From NCBI GenBank assembly GCA_028821405.1, contig JAPPGK010000040.1:1-56694 (forward strand): DNA of 56,694 nucleotides, given 5' to 3'. The DNA comes from Gammaproteobacteria bacterium (GTDB taxonomy: Bacteria > Pseudomonadota > Gammaproteobacteria > Pseudomonadales > Azotimanducaceae). The notes beneath the pieces were generated by a model, which was not told where the DNA came from, searched no databases, and worked only from the letters and a program-made list of their open reading frames with translations. The position numbers and the translations under genes were made by a program. Below, one piece after another: positions 34,419-44,244 of this stretch. Every line of letters starts with the position of its first letter. The first letter of the stretch is position 1.

Positions 34419-34896
34419 GGAGGATGCGCAATTCGCGCCAACCGAGTGCTCCGGCCTGTACGAACAGGAGCGCCGCCGAGACGGGAATCAGGGTCTTCAG
34501 CAGGAACACCGCAGGTACGCCGGCGACCTCCGAGGAACCTTCGAGGACGACCCAGGCGCTGATCGTGTAGTCCCAGCTGAACACCACGATGGCCACGCAC
34601 AGGGGCATGAGCAGCAGGGCGTGGCCGAGGGCGTTGACCCACGCCTGGGTTCGCCTGGACAGGCGCGAGTAGATGATGTCGACCCGGACGTGGGCGTCGT
34701 GCTGCAACGCGTAGGACAAGCCGACGAGAAAGGCCGTCCCGTGCAGGTAGACAACGCTCTCCTGCAGGAAGATGGTGCCGATTTCAAAGGCGTAGCGAAG
34801 CGTCACCACGACACAGGTGATGCCGACCATGCCGAGGTTGAGCCAGGCCACACCCCGCCCGACGGCGTCGATGACCTGGTCAATCCGGCCGATCAT
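34411..34896 (-). CDS. dctQ: TRAP transporter small permease subunit
   Basis: A 161-residue DctQ-type protein with four transmembrane segments (for example AWLNLGMVGITCVVVTLRYA, and ALLLMPLCVAIVVFSW). The signature HVRVDIIYSRLSRRTQAWVN between segments two and three is typical. It partners the DctM subunit, whose gene overlaps its 3' end by 8 bp. Its ATG overlaps the ubiA stop codon (ATGA), so it is translationally coupled to ubiA. The longer frame upstream is the ubiA region in another frame and is not part of this gene. Confidence 0.9.
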   Translation of the reverse strand: MIGRIDQVIDAVGRGVAWLNLGMVGITCVVVTLRYAFEIGTIFLQESVVYLHGTAFLVGLSYALQHDAHVRVDIIYSRLSRRTQAWVNALGHALLLMPLCVAIVVFSWDYTISAWVVLEGSSEVAGVPAVFLLKTLIPVSAALLFVQAGALGWRELRILRD

Positions 34897-35777
34897 CGGT
34901 CGGCGATTCCGGTCATGCCGAACTCGACCACGGCGCCCGCGAGGAGCGCGAATCCCACCCAGACGTTGTTGCCGAAGGCCTTGAAGCAGGCATCTCGGTC
35001 CCGGTTGCGGATCAGCCGTTGCTGGAAAACGAACAGGCCCAGGGCCACGGCCACGCCGAAATACCAAGCATCCTGCAGTCCGGCCCGGACGCCGAGCAAG
35101 ACCAGCAAGGCCACACTCGCCAACTGCAGCACGCCGATCACGGCACGGTCGGCGCGGCCGAACAGGATGGCGGTGGACTTGACGCCGATGATGAGGTCGT
35201 CGTCGCGGTCCACCATCGCGTACAGGGTGTCGTAGGCGATGATCCACAGGAAGCTCGCCGCGAACAGCAGCCAAGCGACGGGATCGATGCTGCCGTTGAT
35301 CGCGCTGAACGACATCGGGATGCCCCAGCTGAACGCCACACCCAGCGCCGCTTGCGGCCAATGTGTCCATCGCTTCAGGAACGGATACGTGGCCGCAATG
35401 CCAGCCCCCGCTAGGGCAAGCCAGCGCGTGGGGACGTTGAGGGTCAGCACGATGGCCAGACACAGCGCGGCGAGCACCCCTAGGACGAGAAACGCCTCGC
35501 CCAGTGTCACCTGGCCCGTCGGAAGCGGACGATCACGCGTTCGCCTGACCTCCCCGTCCACCTTCCGGTCGGCGATGTCGTTGATCACGCATCCGGCCGA
35601 ACGCGCGAGGAACGTTCCGGCGACGAACGCCGCCAGGATTCCGAGTGGCGGCAGCCCCCCCGCTGCGATCCACAACGCGGCCAAGGTCGGCCAGAGCAGC
35701 AGGAGCGTGCCCACGGGTCGATCCACGCGCATCAGGCGTGCGATGGCGTGGATCTTGCCGGTGGCGCTCAACTCCAT
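34893..35777 (-). CDS. ubiA: 4-hydroxybenzoate polyprenyltransferase
   Basis: A 294-residue UbiA-family membrane prenyltransferase that attaches the polyprenyl tail to 4-hydroxybenzoate in ubiquinone synthesis. Both aspartate-rich motifs are present: CVINDIADRKVDGEVRRTRD near residue 65 and AYDTLYAMVDRDDDLIIGVK near 190. About eight hydrophobic helices are visible and the N-terminal RLMRVDRPVGTLLLLWPTLA is the usual UbiA start. No ubiC gene is adjacent. The gene lies 22 bp after the symporter gene and overlaps dctQ by 4 bp, an unusual operon context for ubiA. Confidence 0.93.
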   Translation of the reverse strand: MELSATGKIHAIARLMRVDRPVGTLLLLWPTLAALWIAAGGLPPLGILAAFVAGTFLARSAGCVINDIADRKVDGEVRRTRDRPLPTGQVTLGEAFLVLGVLAALCLAIVLTLNVPTRWLALAGAGIAATYPFLKRWTHWPQAALGVAFSWGIPMSFSAINGSIDPVAWLLFAASFLWIIAYDTLYAMVDRDDDLIIGVKSTAILFGRADRAVIGVLQLASVALLVLLGVRAGLQDAWYFGVAVALGLFVFQQRLIRNRDRDACFKAFGNNVWVGFALLAGAVVEFGMTGIADR

Positions 35778-35799
35778 CGACGAATGAGGTACTCCGCGA

Positions 35800-37125
35800 C
35801 TAGGCGGCCGCTTCTTCGCCCGCCTCGTCGGCGCGCACCAACGGCAATTCCTCGCCCTCGGTGCGGGCCACGAGGGCGGTCACCGTGAGGTCGCCGGTCA
35901 CGTTCACCGATGTTCGGCACATGTCGAGGATCCTGTCGACCGCGATATAGAGCCCAATGGCCTCAAGGGGCAGCCCCAACACCGTCAGGATCAGCGTGAT
36001 GGCCACCAAGCTCGCTGCGGGAATACCCGCCACGCCGATGGACGTCAGCAGGGCGAGGAGCACAACCAGGAACTGATCGACGACGGTCAGGTCGGCGCCG
36101 AATGCCTGGGCGATGAAGATCACCACCACGCACTCGAACAGTGCCGTGCCGTCCATGTTCACCGTGGCACCCAGCGGCAGCACGAAACTCGTGGTCCCCT
36201 CCGAGATCCCGGCACGGTTGGCGCTGTTCAGGGTTACCGGCAGCGTGGCGGAAGACGATGCGGTGGAGAACGCCATCAACTGCGCAGGCATGATGCGGCC
36301 GTAGTAGGCGTAGGGCCGAATACGGCCGACGAAGCGCAGCAGCACCGGAAACGTGACGAAGAAGTGGGTCCCGAGCGCCAACAGGACGGTCAGGGTGAAC
36401 CAGGCGAGCGCTTCCACGAGGGTGATCAGGGGCACCGTGAGCAGTGCCTTGCCGACCAGGGCGAACACGCCGTACGGCGCGAATCTGAGGATCCACATGG
36501 TGATCCGGATCATCACCTCGTGGATGCCGGTCCAGAAGTTGGTCAGCGTGTCGCTTGCCGCCCCCTTGAGCCGGGCCATGAAGTAGCCGAATACCACGCT
36601 GAAAAAGATCAGCGCGAGAAGCTCCATGTTCACTGCGGCTGCGAACACGTTGTCGGGGATCGCCCGGGAAATGACCTCCACCAGGTCCCCGGCGTCCCGC
36701 CCCTCGACCCGCTCGAGCTGTTCCGAGACATCGGGCATGTTTTCGCTCAATGCCTTGACCGCCTCGCCGCCGCCGGGATTGATCACGTTGACGAATACCA
36801 GGCCCGTTACGACGGCCAGCAAGCCCGTCGCCACGTAGAAGCCGACGGTCTTGCCGCCGACCCGGCCGAAGTTCTCCCGGCCGGCCATGTTGCGAACCCC
36901 CATGATGATCGACGCCACGATCAAGGGCACGACGATCATCTTCAGGGCGTTGATGAACAGCCCGCCGAAAAACCCGAAGATCTCCGTGAGCGCGGCACCG
37001 AAGATCGTTGTCGACTCGTCGGCCACGAGACCGACGACGACGGCGAGTGCCAAGGCGATGAGAATCTGCCAGTGCAGGGCGATCCTGCCCGACGGACTGC
37101 TTTCTGTGATGTCTTGGTCGCTCAT
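35800..37125 (-). CDS. Dicarboxylate/amino acid:cation symporter (DAACS family)
   Basis: A 441-residue transporter of the GltP/DctA family. The signature stretches are FINALKMIVVPLIVASIIMG, the serine-rich loop AFSTASSSATLPVTLNSA, GATVNMDGTALFE in helix 7, and VDRILDMCRTSVNVTGDLTV in helix 8 with the substrate-binding residues (the NMDGT and D..R.....N positions). It imports C4-dicarboxylates, glutamate or aspartate with sodium or protons. The start at ATG 37125 follows a GGGGGA about ten bases upstream; the longer open frame covers intergenic DNA. It is followed closely by ubiA on the same strand. Confidence 0.92.
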   Translation of the reverse strand: MSDQDITESSPSGRIALHWQILIALALAVVVGLVADESTTIFGAALTEIFGFFGGLFINALKMIVVPLIVASIIMGVRNMAGRENFGRVGGKTVGFYVATGLLAVVTGLVFVNVINPGGGEAVKALSENMPDVSEQLERVEGRDAGDLVEVISRAIPDNVFAAAVNMELLALIFFSVVFGYFMARLKGAASDTLTNFWTGIHEVMIRITMWILRFAPYGVFALVGKALLTVPLITLVEALAWFTLTVLLALGTHFFVTFPVLLRFVGRIRPYAYYGRIMPAQLMAFSTASSSATLPVTLNSANRAGISEGTTSFVLPLGATVNMDGTALFECVVVIFIAQAFGADLTVVDQFLVVLLALLTSIGVAGIPAASLVAITLILTVLGLPLEAIGLYIAVDRILDMCRTSVNVTGDLTVTALVARTEGEELPLVRADEAGEEAAA

Positions 37126-37202
37126 GTGGACATGTCCCCCTTTGAATGACTTGCGGGTCGTCCAACGGCCCGCTGTTCTGCGACTAACTGGCCAGCGAAT
37201 CC

Positions 37203-37370
37203 TCAACCGATCTCGATCATCTCGAAGTCCTCCTTGCCGACGCCGCACTCCGGGCAGATGAAATCCGCGGGAATGTCCTCCCAAGGTGTGCCCGGGGGGA
37301 TGCCGTCCTCGTCAAACCCCTCCGCCTCGTCGTAGATCCATCCGCAGACGATGCACTGCCACTTCCTCAT
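37203..37370 (-). CDS. rubA: Rubredoxin
   Basis: A 55-residue rubredoxin: the two iron-binding knuckles are CIVCGWIYDE near the N-terminus and CPECGVGKEDF near the C-terminus, four cysteines in all, with the DGIPPGTPWEDIPADF loop between them. Small one-electron carriers of this kind serve alkane hydroxylases or other oxygen-handling systems. The ATG at 37370 has AGAGGA just upstream; the longer open frame is spurious. No rubredoxin reductase or alkane hydroxylase is in the window. It lies 77 bp upstream of the symporter gene on the same strand. Confidence 0.95.
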   Translation of the reverse strand: MRKWQCIVCGWIYDEAEGFDEDGIPPGTPWEDIPADFICPECGVGKEDFEMIEIG

Positions 37371-37582
37371 TCGGTCCTCTCGAGCATGCCGAGGCGTCGC
37401 CACGGCCAGTACCGCCAAAGCGTACCAGACTGCCAATCGCGTGCGGTGTAGCTGCACACGGGCCACGGGTGGATGGGATGCCCTCGGCGTCGCCCGACGG
37501 TTCGCGAATGGGCGCCCTCCTACAACAACCGGTCGGCGTGCCCGCCATAGTGGTATGTTCAGGGACATAAGGAGCGGCAACG

Positions 37583-37735
37583 ATGGAAGCCACGGTGATC
37601 GACACGCTGAGGTATGCCGAGGGCCTCAAGGCGGCGGATGTCGAACCCAACCGGGCGGAGGCGATGTCCCGAGCGCTGAACGAGGAACTCGCTGGCGGGG
37701 TTGCCACGAAAGACGATCGGGTCAACGAGGGATAG
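37583..37735 (+). CDS. Short DUF1640-like protein, truncated
   Basis: A 50-residue protein (starts MEATVIDTLRYAEGLKAADV, ends ATKDDRVNEG). It resembles the N-terminal part of DUF1640-type coiled-coil proteins, which usually continue after the ATKxDL motif with a longer coiled coil and one transmembrane helix. Here the frame stops just after that motif. The ribosome site GGAG is well placed, and a TATGT-N6-ACATA dyad lies at 37554-37569. It ends 5 bp before the nicotinate phosphoribosyltransferase gene, so it is in effect a leader cistron. It may be a relic or a real small protein. Confidence 0.5.
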   Translation: MEATVIDTLRYAEGLKAADVEPNRAEAMSRALNEELAGGVATKDDRVNEG

Positions 37736-37740
37736 GGCCC

Positions 37741-38808
37741 ATGGCTCGAGGGCGACATCGGCTGCCGCCGGACACCTTCTCGCTACCGGTCGAAGAGATC
37801 CGTGCGGGCGCCTATTCGGACAAGTACTTCGTTCGGACGCGAGATGTCCTTCAGGCGGACCGGCGTTCGCCCAACGTCCTGATGCAGGTGTTCTGCAAGG
37901 CGTGTGCGATCCTTTGCGGGGTCGACGAGGCGATCGCGATCCTTAAGCTTGCGAGCGACGACTGGCCCGCCGTGGCCGTGCGGGCCCTCTACGACGGCGA
38001 CCGGGTCGAACCGTTCGAGACGGTGATGACCATCGAGGGGCCCTACGATGCCTTTGCCCATCTTGAGACCCTGTACCTCGGTGTCCTCGCCCGCGGGACG
38101 CGGATCGCCACCCAGACCCGGGCCGTTGTGGACGCGGCAGCCCCCAAGGACGTGTTTTTCTTTCCCGCGCGTCACGACCACTATGCCGTTCAGGCGGGCG
38201 ACGGCTACGCAGCGCGGGTTGCGGGTGCCGCGGCCGTGTCGACGGACGTTCAGGGCGCGTGGTGGGGCGGTCGAGGCATCGGCACGGTTCCCCATGCGGC
38301 GATCGCGGCGTACGGCGGCGATACCGCGCTCGCCGGTGCCAAGTTCGCGGAACATCTGCCCGAATCGGTGCAGTTGGTGGTGCTGGTGGACTTCGAGAAC
38401 GACAGCGTGAAAACGGCCCTCGAGGTTGCCCGTGCGCTGGGGCCCCGCCTATACGGCGTCCGCTTGGACACCTCGGGAACCCTAGTCGACGCCAGCGTGA
38501 TCCCGGCGATGGGACAGTTCGACCCTAGGGGCGTCAATCCACAGCTTGTCCACAACGTTCGCCATGCCCTCGACGACGCGGGCTTCGATTGGGTGCGGAT
38601 CGTCGCGTCGGGGGGATTCGGGGTGGACAAGATCCGCTCCTTCGAGGAATCGGGGGTACCCGTGGACGCCTACGGTGTCGGTTCGTCGCTGGTCGCGAAC
38701 CGGGGCGGTTTCGACTTCACCGCCGATATCGTGCTCACCGACGGCAAACCGAGTGCCAAGGTCGGACGGATCCACCGACCAAACCCCCGGCTGGAGGAGG
38801 TTCCATGA
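37741..38808 (+). CDS. Nicotinate phosphoribosyltransferase family protein
   Basis: A 355-residue protein of the nicotinate phosphoribosyltransferase type, which forms nicotinate mononucleotide from nicotinate and PRPP for NAD salvage. Recognisable parts are the N-terminal YSDKYFVRTRDVL, HLETLYLGVLARGTRIATQT (substrate-site region), FFFPARHDHYAVQAGDGYAA, and the C-terminal VRIVASGGFGVDKIRSFEE with AYGVGSSLV for phosphate binding. The ATG at 37741 is chosen over a longer open frame because homology begins there. It overlaps the following nicotinamidase-like gene by 4 bp (ATGA), which makes the product it would use. Confidence 0.87.
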   Translation: MARGRHRLPPDTFSLPVEEIRAGAYSDKYFVRTRDVLQADRRSPNVLMQVFCKACAILCGVDEAIAILKLASDDWPAVAVRALYDGDRVEPFETVMTIEGPYDAFAHLETLYLGVLARGTRIATQTRAVVDAAAPKDVFFFPARHDHYAVQAGDGYAARVAGAAAVSTDVQGAWWGGRGIGTVPHAAIAAYGGDTALAGAKFAEHLPESVQLVVLVDFENDSVKTALEVARALGPRLYGVRLDTSGTLVDASVIPAMGQFDPRGVNPQLVHNVRHALDDAGFDWVRIVASGGFGVDKIRSFEESGVPVDAYGVGSSLVANRGGFDFTADIVLTDGKPSAKVGRIHRPNPRLEEVP

Positions 38809-39428
38809 CGAGAGTGTTCTGGGATGTCGACACCCAGGTCGACTTCATACAGCCCGACGGCAAGCTCTACGTCGCCGGCGCGGAGACCATCGTCGCGAAC
38901 CTCGCCGCGTTGACCGAGTTTGCCCATCGCCGGGGGATCCGCATCGTGGCCAGCTCGGACAACCACGATCCGGGTGACGAGGAACTCTCGGCTACGCCGG
39001 ATTTCACCGACACGTTTCCGCCCCATTGCCTGCGCGGTACCGAGGGGCAGGCACGGATTCCCGAAACGGTTCTCCGCAACGCTCTCATCGTCGAGCCGGA
39101 GGATCCCGTAGCGGCGGTGGTTGGGCGGGTGGCGAACCATGACGGCGACATCCTGTTCCACAAGCACTATTTCGACGTGTTTACCAATCCGAGCGTCGAA
39201 CCCGTGGTTGAAGCGCTGGCCATCGACGAAGTCGTGCTCTACGGCGTCGCCCTCGACGTGTGCAACCGATATGCCGTCGAAGGCCTGCTGGCCCGTGATC
39301 CCGGTGTCGCGATCACCGTCGTCACCGACGCCGTCCGAGCGATCGACGAGGATGGCCGGGACGCGTTGCTCGCCGATTGGCAGCGCCGCGGCGTCACGCT
39401 CGCGCGCACCCAGCAGGTGGTTGCGTAG
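38805..39428 (+). CDS. Isochorismatase-family cysteine hydrolase, probable nicotinamidase
   Basis: A 207-residue cysteine hydrolase. The catalytic aspartate lies in RVFWDVDTQVDFIQPDGKLY, a metal-site pair in SSDNHDPGDEE, the lysine in LFHKHYFDVF and the nucleophilic cysteine in GVALDVCNRYAVEGLL, giving the Asp-Lys-Cys triad of nicotinamidases. It would turn nicotinamide into nicotinate, the substrate of the gene it overlaps (stop/start ATGA, with GGAGGAGG as ribosome site). The pairing supports an NAD salvage operon. Other isochorismatase-fold activities cannot be excluded by sequence alone. Confidence 0.87.
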   Translation: MTRVFWDVDTQVDFIQPDGKLYVAGAETIVANLAALTEFAHRRGIRIVASSDNHDPGDEELSATPDFTDTFPPHCLRGTEGQARIPETVLRNALIVEPEDPVAAVVGRVANHDGDILFHKHYFDVFTNPSVEPVVEALAIDEVVLYGVALDVCNRYAVEGLLARDPGVAITVVTDAVRAIDEDGRDALLADWQRRGVTLARTQQVVA

Positions 39429-39470
39429 GGGCGACCCTTCCTCGCCGGGCGAGGGCGAAGCGGTCGCGTC

Positions 39471-41513
39471 CTACACCGTCGCGTACTCCGCCTCGCGGCG
39501 TCCCCAGGTGTCGATGATGGTCTGCGCGGTTGCTTCGTCCTCCGCAAGCAGCCGGTTGCCCAAGGCGACCGCGCGCGGCAGGAGATGGCGGTCGATGCCG
39601 AGATCTGCCAGCTTGAACGTCTGCTCGCCGGTCTGACGGGTGCCGAGGATGTCCCCGGGACCGCGCAGTTCCAAGTCCTTCTCGGCGATCAGGAAACCGT
39701 CGTTGGTGTCGCGCATGACCGCCAGACGCTCGCGGGCCACGGCGCTAAGTGGCGCTTCGTAGAGCAGTATGCACGTAGCCCGGGCCGAACCCCGGCCCAC
39801 CCGGCCGCGCAACTGATGCAATTGGGCGAGCCCGAGGCGTTCGGCGTTGTCGATCACCATGACCGAGGCGTTGGGAACGTCGACGCCGACTTCGATTACC
39901 GTGGTCGCGACCAGCACGTCGATCTCGCCGGCCTTGAACCGTGCCATCACGGCATGCTTCTCGGCTTGCGGTAGCCGACCGTGGACGAGGCCCAAGCGCA
40001 GTCGCCCCAGCGCGACGGCCAGTTCCCGATGGACGGCCTCGGCGGCGTTCAAGTCGTTCTCCGCGTCCTCTTCGATCGTCGTGCAGACCCAGTAGCCTTG
40101 TCGGCCCGATTCGCACCAGCGGCGAACGCGGTCGATCACTTCGTCCCGGCGCGACATCGCGGCACCATGTGTCCGGACGGGCAGCCGGCCCGGCGGCAGC
40201 TCGTCGATGGTGGACACGTCCATATCCGCGTACAGCGCCATGGTGAGGGTGCGCGGGATCGGCGTCGCGGTCATCACCAGTTGGTGCGGCAGGCGGCCCT
40301 TGTCACGTAGCAGCATGCGCTGGTGGACACCGAACCGGTGCTGTTCGTCGATGATGGCAAGTGCCAGTTGGCGAAACTCGACGCCGGCCTGGAACAGCGC
40401 GTGCGTACCTACCGAGACGAGAGCCCTGCCTTCTCGAATCGCCGTGAGGCGCGTTCGCCGCTCGGGCACGCTTTGCCGGCCGGTGAGCAGTCCGACCTCG
40501 ATACCAAGGGGTGCCAGCCATCCGCTCAGGGTCTCGAAGTGCTGCTCGGCCAGGATCTCCGTGGGGGCCATGAGCGCCGTCTGGCCGCCGCGCTCGGCGG
40601 CGCGGATGGCGGCGAAGGCGGCGACCACGGTCTTCCCGGATCCGACGTCGCCCTGCAGGAGACGCATCATGGGACGCTCCTGGGCGAGGTCCTCGAGCAC
40701 CTCGGCGGTCGCCTTGGCCTGCGCCCGGGTGAGACGGAAACCGAGTTCGGCGAGTAGCTGCCGCCCGAGTTTCGGACCGGACGGCAAGGCGATGGTGGTC
40801 TGCCGCTTGAGGAGCGCCTGACGTCGTTTCATCACCAGGTAGTGGCCCGTCAGTTCATCGATCACGACACGTTCGCGGGCGGCATCGATTCGACGTGGCT
40901 CGTGGCTCGGGGCGTGCAGGAAGCGGATCGCGTCCATGAGATCGGGGAACTGTGTGTCGGGCAAATGGCTGGCGAGGGCCTCGTTGCACCGCGTGAGGGC
41001 CGCTTCGACCCACTTTCGGATTCGCGCCGACGTCAAGCCCAGGGTCGCGGGATAGACGGGGGTGAGTTCGGCGGCGGCGGGCGGCGGTTTTTCCCCGTAG
41101 AGTCGGTACTCGGGATGAACCATCTCGAGACCGTTGGGACCGAGTCGGACATCCCCGAAACAACGCATCCAGGCCCCCGGGCGCATCGACTGTTCCTGCC
41201 GGCGGGAGAAATGGAACAACCGGATGGTCAGGGTGCCGCGGTCATCGTTCAACCGGGTGAGCAGGGACCGTCGCCGACCGTGGTGGACGTTCGACGCCAT
41301 GATCTCGCCGGTGGCCAGGCATTCCCTGCCGGGTTCCAGCTCATCGAAGGGAACCGACCGGGTCCTGTCCTGGTACCGGTAGGGCAGGTGAAGAACGAGA
41401 TCCCCCAGGGTGGCAATACCGAGCCGTTCGAGCTTCTCGGCAGTACCCGGACCGACGCCGGGCAGGTCCGTTACGGGGGCGTCGGTGGGTTTGACGCCGC
41501 CGGGCGTGGCCAT
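39471..41513 (-). CDS. recG: ATP-dependent DNA helicase RecG
   Basis: A 680-residue branch-migration helicase for stalled replication forks and recombination intermediates. The N-terminal wedge domain starts with LPGVGPGTAEKLERLG. Helicase motifs are GDVGSGKTVVAAFA (Walker A), LMAPTEILAEQH, IIDEQHRFGV (Walker B), TATPIPRTL, VHGRL and the VI-type QLRGRVGRG; the tail LELRGPGDILGTRQTGEQ is RecG-specific. The ATG at 41513 overlaps the ridA stop by one base (TGATG). It is the last gene of the yicC-gmk-rpoZ-spoT-ridA-recG series. Confidence 0.96.
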   Translation of the reverse strand: MATPGGVKPTDAPVTDLPGVGPGTAEKLERLGIATLGDLVLHLPYRYQDRTRSVPFDELEPGRECLATGEIMASNVHHGRRRSLLTRLNDDRGTLTIRLFHFSRRQEQSMRPGAWMRCFGDVRLGPNGLEMVHPEYRLYGEKPPPAAAELTPVYPATLGLTSARIRKWVEAALTRCNEALASHLPDTQFPDLMDAIRFLHAPSHEPRRIDAARERVVIDELTGHYLVMKRRQALLKRQTTIALPSGPKLGRQLLAELGFRLTRAQAKATAEVLEDLAQERPMMRLLQGDVGSGKTVVAAFAAIRAAERGGQTALMAPTEILAEQHFETLSGWLAPLGIEVGLLTGRQSVPERRTRLTAIREGRALVSVGTHALFQAGVEFRQLALAIIDEQHRFGVHQRMLLRDKGRLPHQLVMTATPIPRTLTMALYADMDVSTIDELPPGRLPVRTHGAAMSRRDEVIDRVRRWCESGRQGYWVCTTIEEDAENDLNAAEAVHRELAVALGRLRLGLVHGRLPQAEKHAVMARFKAGEIDVLVATTVIEVGVDVPNASVMVIDNAERLGLAQLHQLRGRVGRGSARATCILLYEAPLSAVARERLAVMRDTNDGFLIAEKDLELRGPGDILGTRQTGEQTFKLADLGIDRHLLPRAVALGNRLLAEDEATAQTIIDTWGRREAEYATV

Positions 41514-41896
41514 CAGTCGACCACGAGTATCGCGTCGATCTCCACCCGCGCGCCACGGGGCAACGCCGCAACCTGGACGGCGGCGCGCGCGGGATAGGGC
41601 TTGCGGAATTCGCGGGCCATGACTTCGTTGACGGTTTCGAAGTCGTTCAAGTCCGTGAGATAGACGGTCAACTTGACGATGTCCTCGAGGCGACCGCCGG
41701 ATGCGCTCGCCACGGCGCGGAGATTGGCGAGCACCTGCTCGACTTCCCGGCGGAAACCGCCCGCGACAATCTGCATGGACTCGGGGTCGAGCGGTATCTG
41801 GCCGGACAGGTAAACCGTCCCGTCGACGACAAGGGCTTGGGAGTAGGTCCCTATCGCCTGCGGGGCGGCATCCGTGTGTACGGCTCGTCGGGGCAC
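41513..41896 (-). CDS. ridA: RidA-family enamine/imine deaminase
   Basis: A 127-residue RidA (YjgF/YER057c) protein that hydrolyses reactive 2-aminoacrylate and related enamines. The signature is AVHTDAAPQAIGTYSQALVV at the N-terminus, LSGQIPLDPES in the middle, and AAVQVAALPRGARVEIDAI with the active-site arginine near the C-terminus. The start is a GTG (41896), 5 bp after the spoT stop; no ATG is in range. Its position between spoT and recG is often seen in gammaproteobacteria. The 3' end overlaps the recG start. Confidence 0.93.
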   Translation of the reverse strand: MPRRAVHTDAAPQAIGTYSQALVVDGTVYLSGQIPLDPESMQIVAGGFRREVEQVLANLRAVASASGGRLEDIVKLTVYLTDLNDFETVNEVMAREFRKPYPARAAVQVAALPRGARVEIDAILVVD

Positions 41897-41901
41897 TGGC
41901 T

Positions 41902-44244
41902 TCAGTCGTCCTCGACAGCCCGCTCCGGCGCGACCGGCCGATCGACGGACTGGACCGCGGCCACCGACAACAGTCGTTGGCGCACGCGTTCGAGATGCTC
42001 CTTGTCGCGTACCGAGACTTCGAGGCGGAGTCTCGAGAGTTCCGCCGTGCGCTCGTCCACGGTGATGTTGTTGATGCCGGCATCGACCGCGTTGACCGCG
42101 TTCGCCAGTTCCGCGACGACGCCCTTGCGGCGGTTCACGCCAACGTCGAGCGTTGTTTCGAACTCGCCCTGTATCGGGCTCGACCATCGCGAGGGGATGA
42201 TTTCCCGGGGGTTCCGGCGACGCAGTTCGGCGATGTTGTTGCAGGTCTCGACGTGGACGACCAGTCCCTTCCCAGGGGTCATGTGGCCAACGACGTGATC
42301 ACCGGGCACCGGGCCGCAGCAGCGCGCATAGGTGATCACCAGCCCTTCACCGCCGCGAATCGCCACCGGTCCGCCGCGTTCGATGTCGACGGCTTCGTAG
42401 TCCGGGTTGTCAGCGGCCAGCAGTCGTTGCGCCACCGCATAGGCCATCAGGTTCCCGATGCCGATCTCGGCGAGCAGGTCGTCGAGCTTGCGGATGCCGA
42501 AGGCGCGGAAGACCGAGCGCAGGCGCCGGAAGTCCAGCGCCTTGATCGAGGTATTGGCGTGGCCTAGGGAGCGGTCGAGCAGCAGCCGGCCCAGGCGCAC
42601 CGACTCCGAGCGTTGCTGCACCTTGAGTGCTTGACGAATCGCGGCGCGGGCACGGCTCGAAACCGTGAACGTCAGCCAATCCGGGCTTGGCCGTGCCTCC
42701 TCCGCCGTGATGATCTCGACCGTTTGACCCGACTCGAGCGTTGCGGACAAAGGCGCCAGGCTGCGGTCGATCCGGCAGGCGACGCAGTGGTTGCCGATGT
42801 CGGTATGGATCGAATACGCGAAGTCGATGGGACACGCGCCCCGGGGTAGCTCCAGGATTTCCCCTTTCGGCGTGAACACGTAGACCTCGTCCGGGAACAG
42901 GTCGATCTTCAGGCTTTCGATGAACTCCAGCGAGTTGCCGGCGCGGCGCTGAAGGTCGAGAAGCCCGGCAACCCACTGCCTGGCGCGCACGTGACTGCCT
43001 TCCGCCGCCACGTCGTTCTTGTAGAGCCAATGGCCGGCGATGCCGTTCTCGGCCAGCGTATCCATCTGCCGGGTGCGGATCTGGACCTCGATGGGCACGC
43101 CGTGCATGCCGACCAGTGCCGTGTGCAGGGACTGGTAGCCGTTCGCCTTGGGAATGGCGATGTAGTCCTTGAAGCGGCTCAGGACGGGCTTGTAAAGATT
43201 GTGTACGACGCCAAGCGCCCGGTAGCAGGTGTCTACCCGGTCGACGATGATCCGGAATCCGAAGACATCCATGATGTCGCCGAAGGACTTGTGCTGGGTC
43301 TTCATCTTCCGGTAGATCGAGTAGATGTGCTTCTGACGACCGATGACGTTCGCGTCGATGCCTTCGCGCTGAAGACTTGCCTGGATGGATCGCTGCAGTT
43401 GCTCCATCATGCCCTTGCGCCGTCCACTTGCCGACTCCACCGCGCGCTGGATGCGATCGGCGCGCAGCGGATAGAGTGCCTGGAAGGCCAAATCCTCGAA
43501 CTCGACACGAACCGTATTCATGCCCAATCGATTCGCAATGGGGGCGTAGAAATCCAGGGTTTCCCGCGCCGTGCGCTTGCGCTTGTCCAAAGGCATGACA
43601 CCGATGGTGCGCATGTTGTGAAGGCGGTCGGCAAGCTTGACCAAGATGACGCGCAGATCGCGCGCCGTGGCCATGGCCATCTTCTGGAAGTTCTCCGCCT
43701 GGGCTTCGGCGCGGGAGTCGAAAATCGTCGACAGTTTGGAGACCCCGTCGACGATCTCCGCCACCTCGGCACCGAACGATCCGGCGAGGGATTCCTTGGA
43801 TACGCCGGTGTCCTCGAGCACATCGTGCATGACCGCCGCCATGATCGATTGATGGTCCATGCGCATCCCGGCAAGGATGGCGGCGACGGCGAGCGGATGG
43901 GTGATGTATTGGTGGCCAGTGCGGCGATACTGGCCGGCGTGGGCGTTCTCCGCGAATCGATAGGCGCGCCGAACCGCTTCGACTTCCTGCTCGGGCAGAT
44001 AGTCGAGCAGGGTCTTGAGCAATTCATCGATGTCGACGGGAACGGCGACCTCGGGCGCCGTTGCCCGGGCGCGCAGTTGGTTCTGGAAATAGGAACCGGT
44101 TCTGTTTTCTGGACGAGTCTTGCGCTCGGCGACCTCCGCAACGGCAGCGACCGGGTCCGCTAACGCGGTGGTCGTGACACCGGATAGGGGTGGGTCGTCA
44201 TCGGCGAAGCGTTGACGAAGTTCAGAAATCGTCTGCTCGGTCAT
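41902..44244 (-). CDS. spoT: Bifunctional (p)ppGpp synthetase/hydrolase
   Basis: A 780-residue RelA/SpoT homologue controlling the stringent response. The hydrolase HD domain is intact ([16 protein letters not shown] and [22 protein letters not shown]). The synthetase domain has [20 protein letters not shown] and [23 protein letters not shown] domain ([16 protein letters not shown]), helical region and a C-terminal ACT domain ([16 protein letters not shown]) follow. Intact HD residues mean it can both make and degrade the alarmone, as SpoT does. There is an N-terminal extension of about 70 residues relative to E. coli SpoT. The ATG at 44244 is within the 3' end of rpoZ (23-bp overlap); a TTG five codons earlier is also possible. 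Confidence 0.95.
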   Translation of the reverse strand: MTEQTISELRQRFADDDPPLSGVTTTALADPVAAVAEVAERKTRPENRTGSYFQNQLRARATAPEVAVPVDIDELLKTLLDYLPEQEVEAVRRAYRFAENAHAGQYRRTGHQYITHPLAVAAILAGMRMDHQSIMAAVMHDVLEDTGVSKESLAGSFGAEVAEIVDGVSKLSTIFDSRAEAQAENFQKMAMATARDLRVILVKLADRLHNMRTIGVMPLDKRKRTARETLDFYAPIANRLGMNTVRVEFEDLAFQALYPLRADRIQRAVESASGRRKGMMEQLQRSIQASLQREGIDANVIGRQKHIYSIYRKMKTQHKSFGDIMDVFGFRIIVDRVDTCYRALGVVHNLYKPVLSRFKDYIAIPKANGYQSLHTALVGMHGVPIEVQIRTRQMDTLAENGIAGHWLYKNDVAAEGSHVRARQWVAGLLDLQRRAGNSLEFIESLKIDLFPDEVYVFTPKGEILELPRGACPIDFAYSIHTDIGNHCVACRIDRSLAPLSATLESGQTVEIITAEEARPSPDWLTFTVSSRARAAIRQALKVQQRSESVRLGRLLLDRSLGHANTSIKALDFRRLRSVFRAFGIRKLDDLLAEIGIGNLMAYAVAQRLLAADNPDYEAVDIERGGPVAIRGGEGLVITYARCCGPVPGDHVVGHMTPGKGLVVHVETCNNIAELRRRNPREIIPSRWSSPIQGEFETTLDVGVNRRKGVVAELANAVNAVDAGINNITVDERTAELSRLRLEVSVRDKEHLERVRQRLLSVAAVQSVDRPVAPERAVEDD

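Noticed and set aside
39471-42083. 870-residue version of recG
   Set aside because: The first 190 residues run antisense-like through ridA and spoT in another frame; RecG homology begins at the ATG at 41513.
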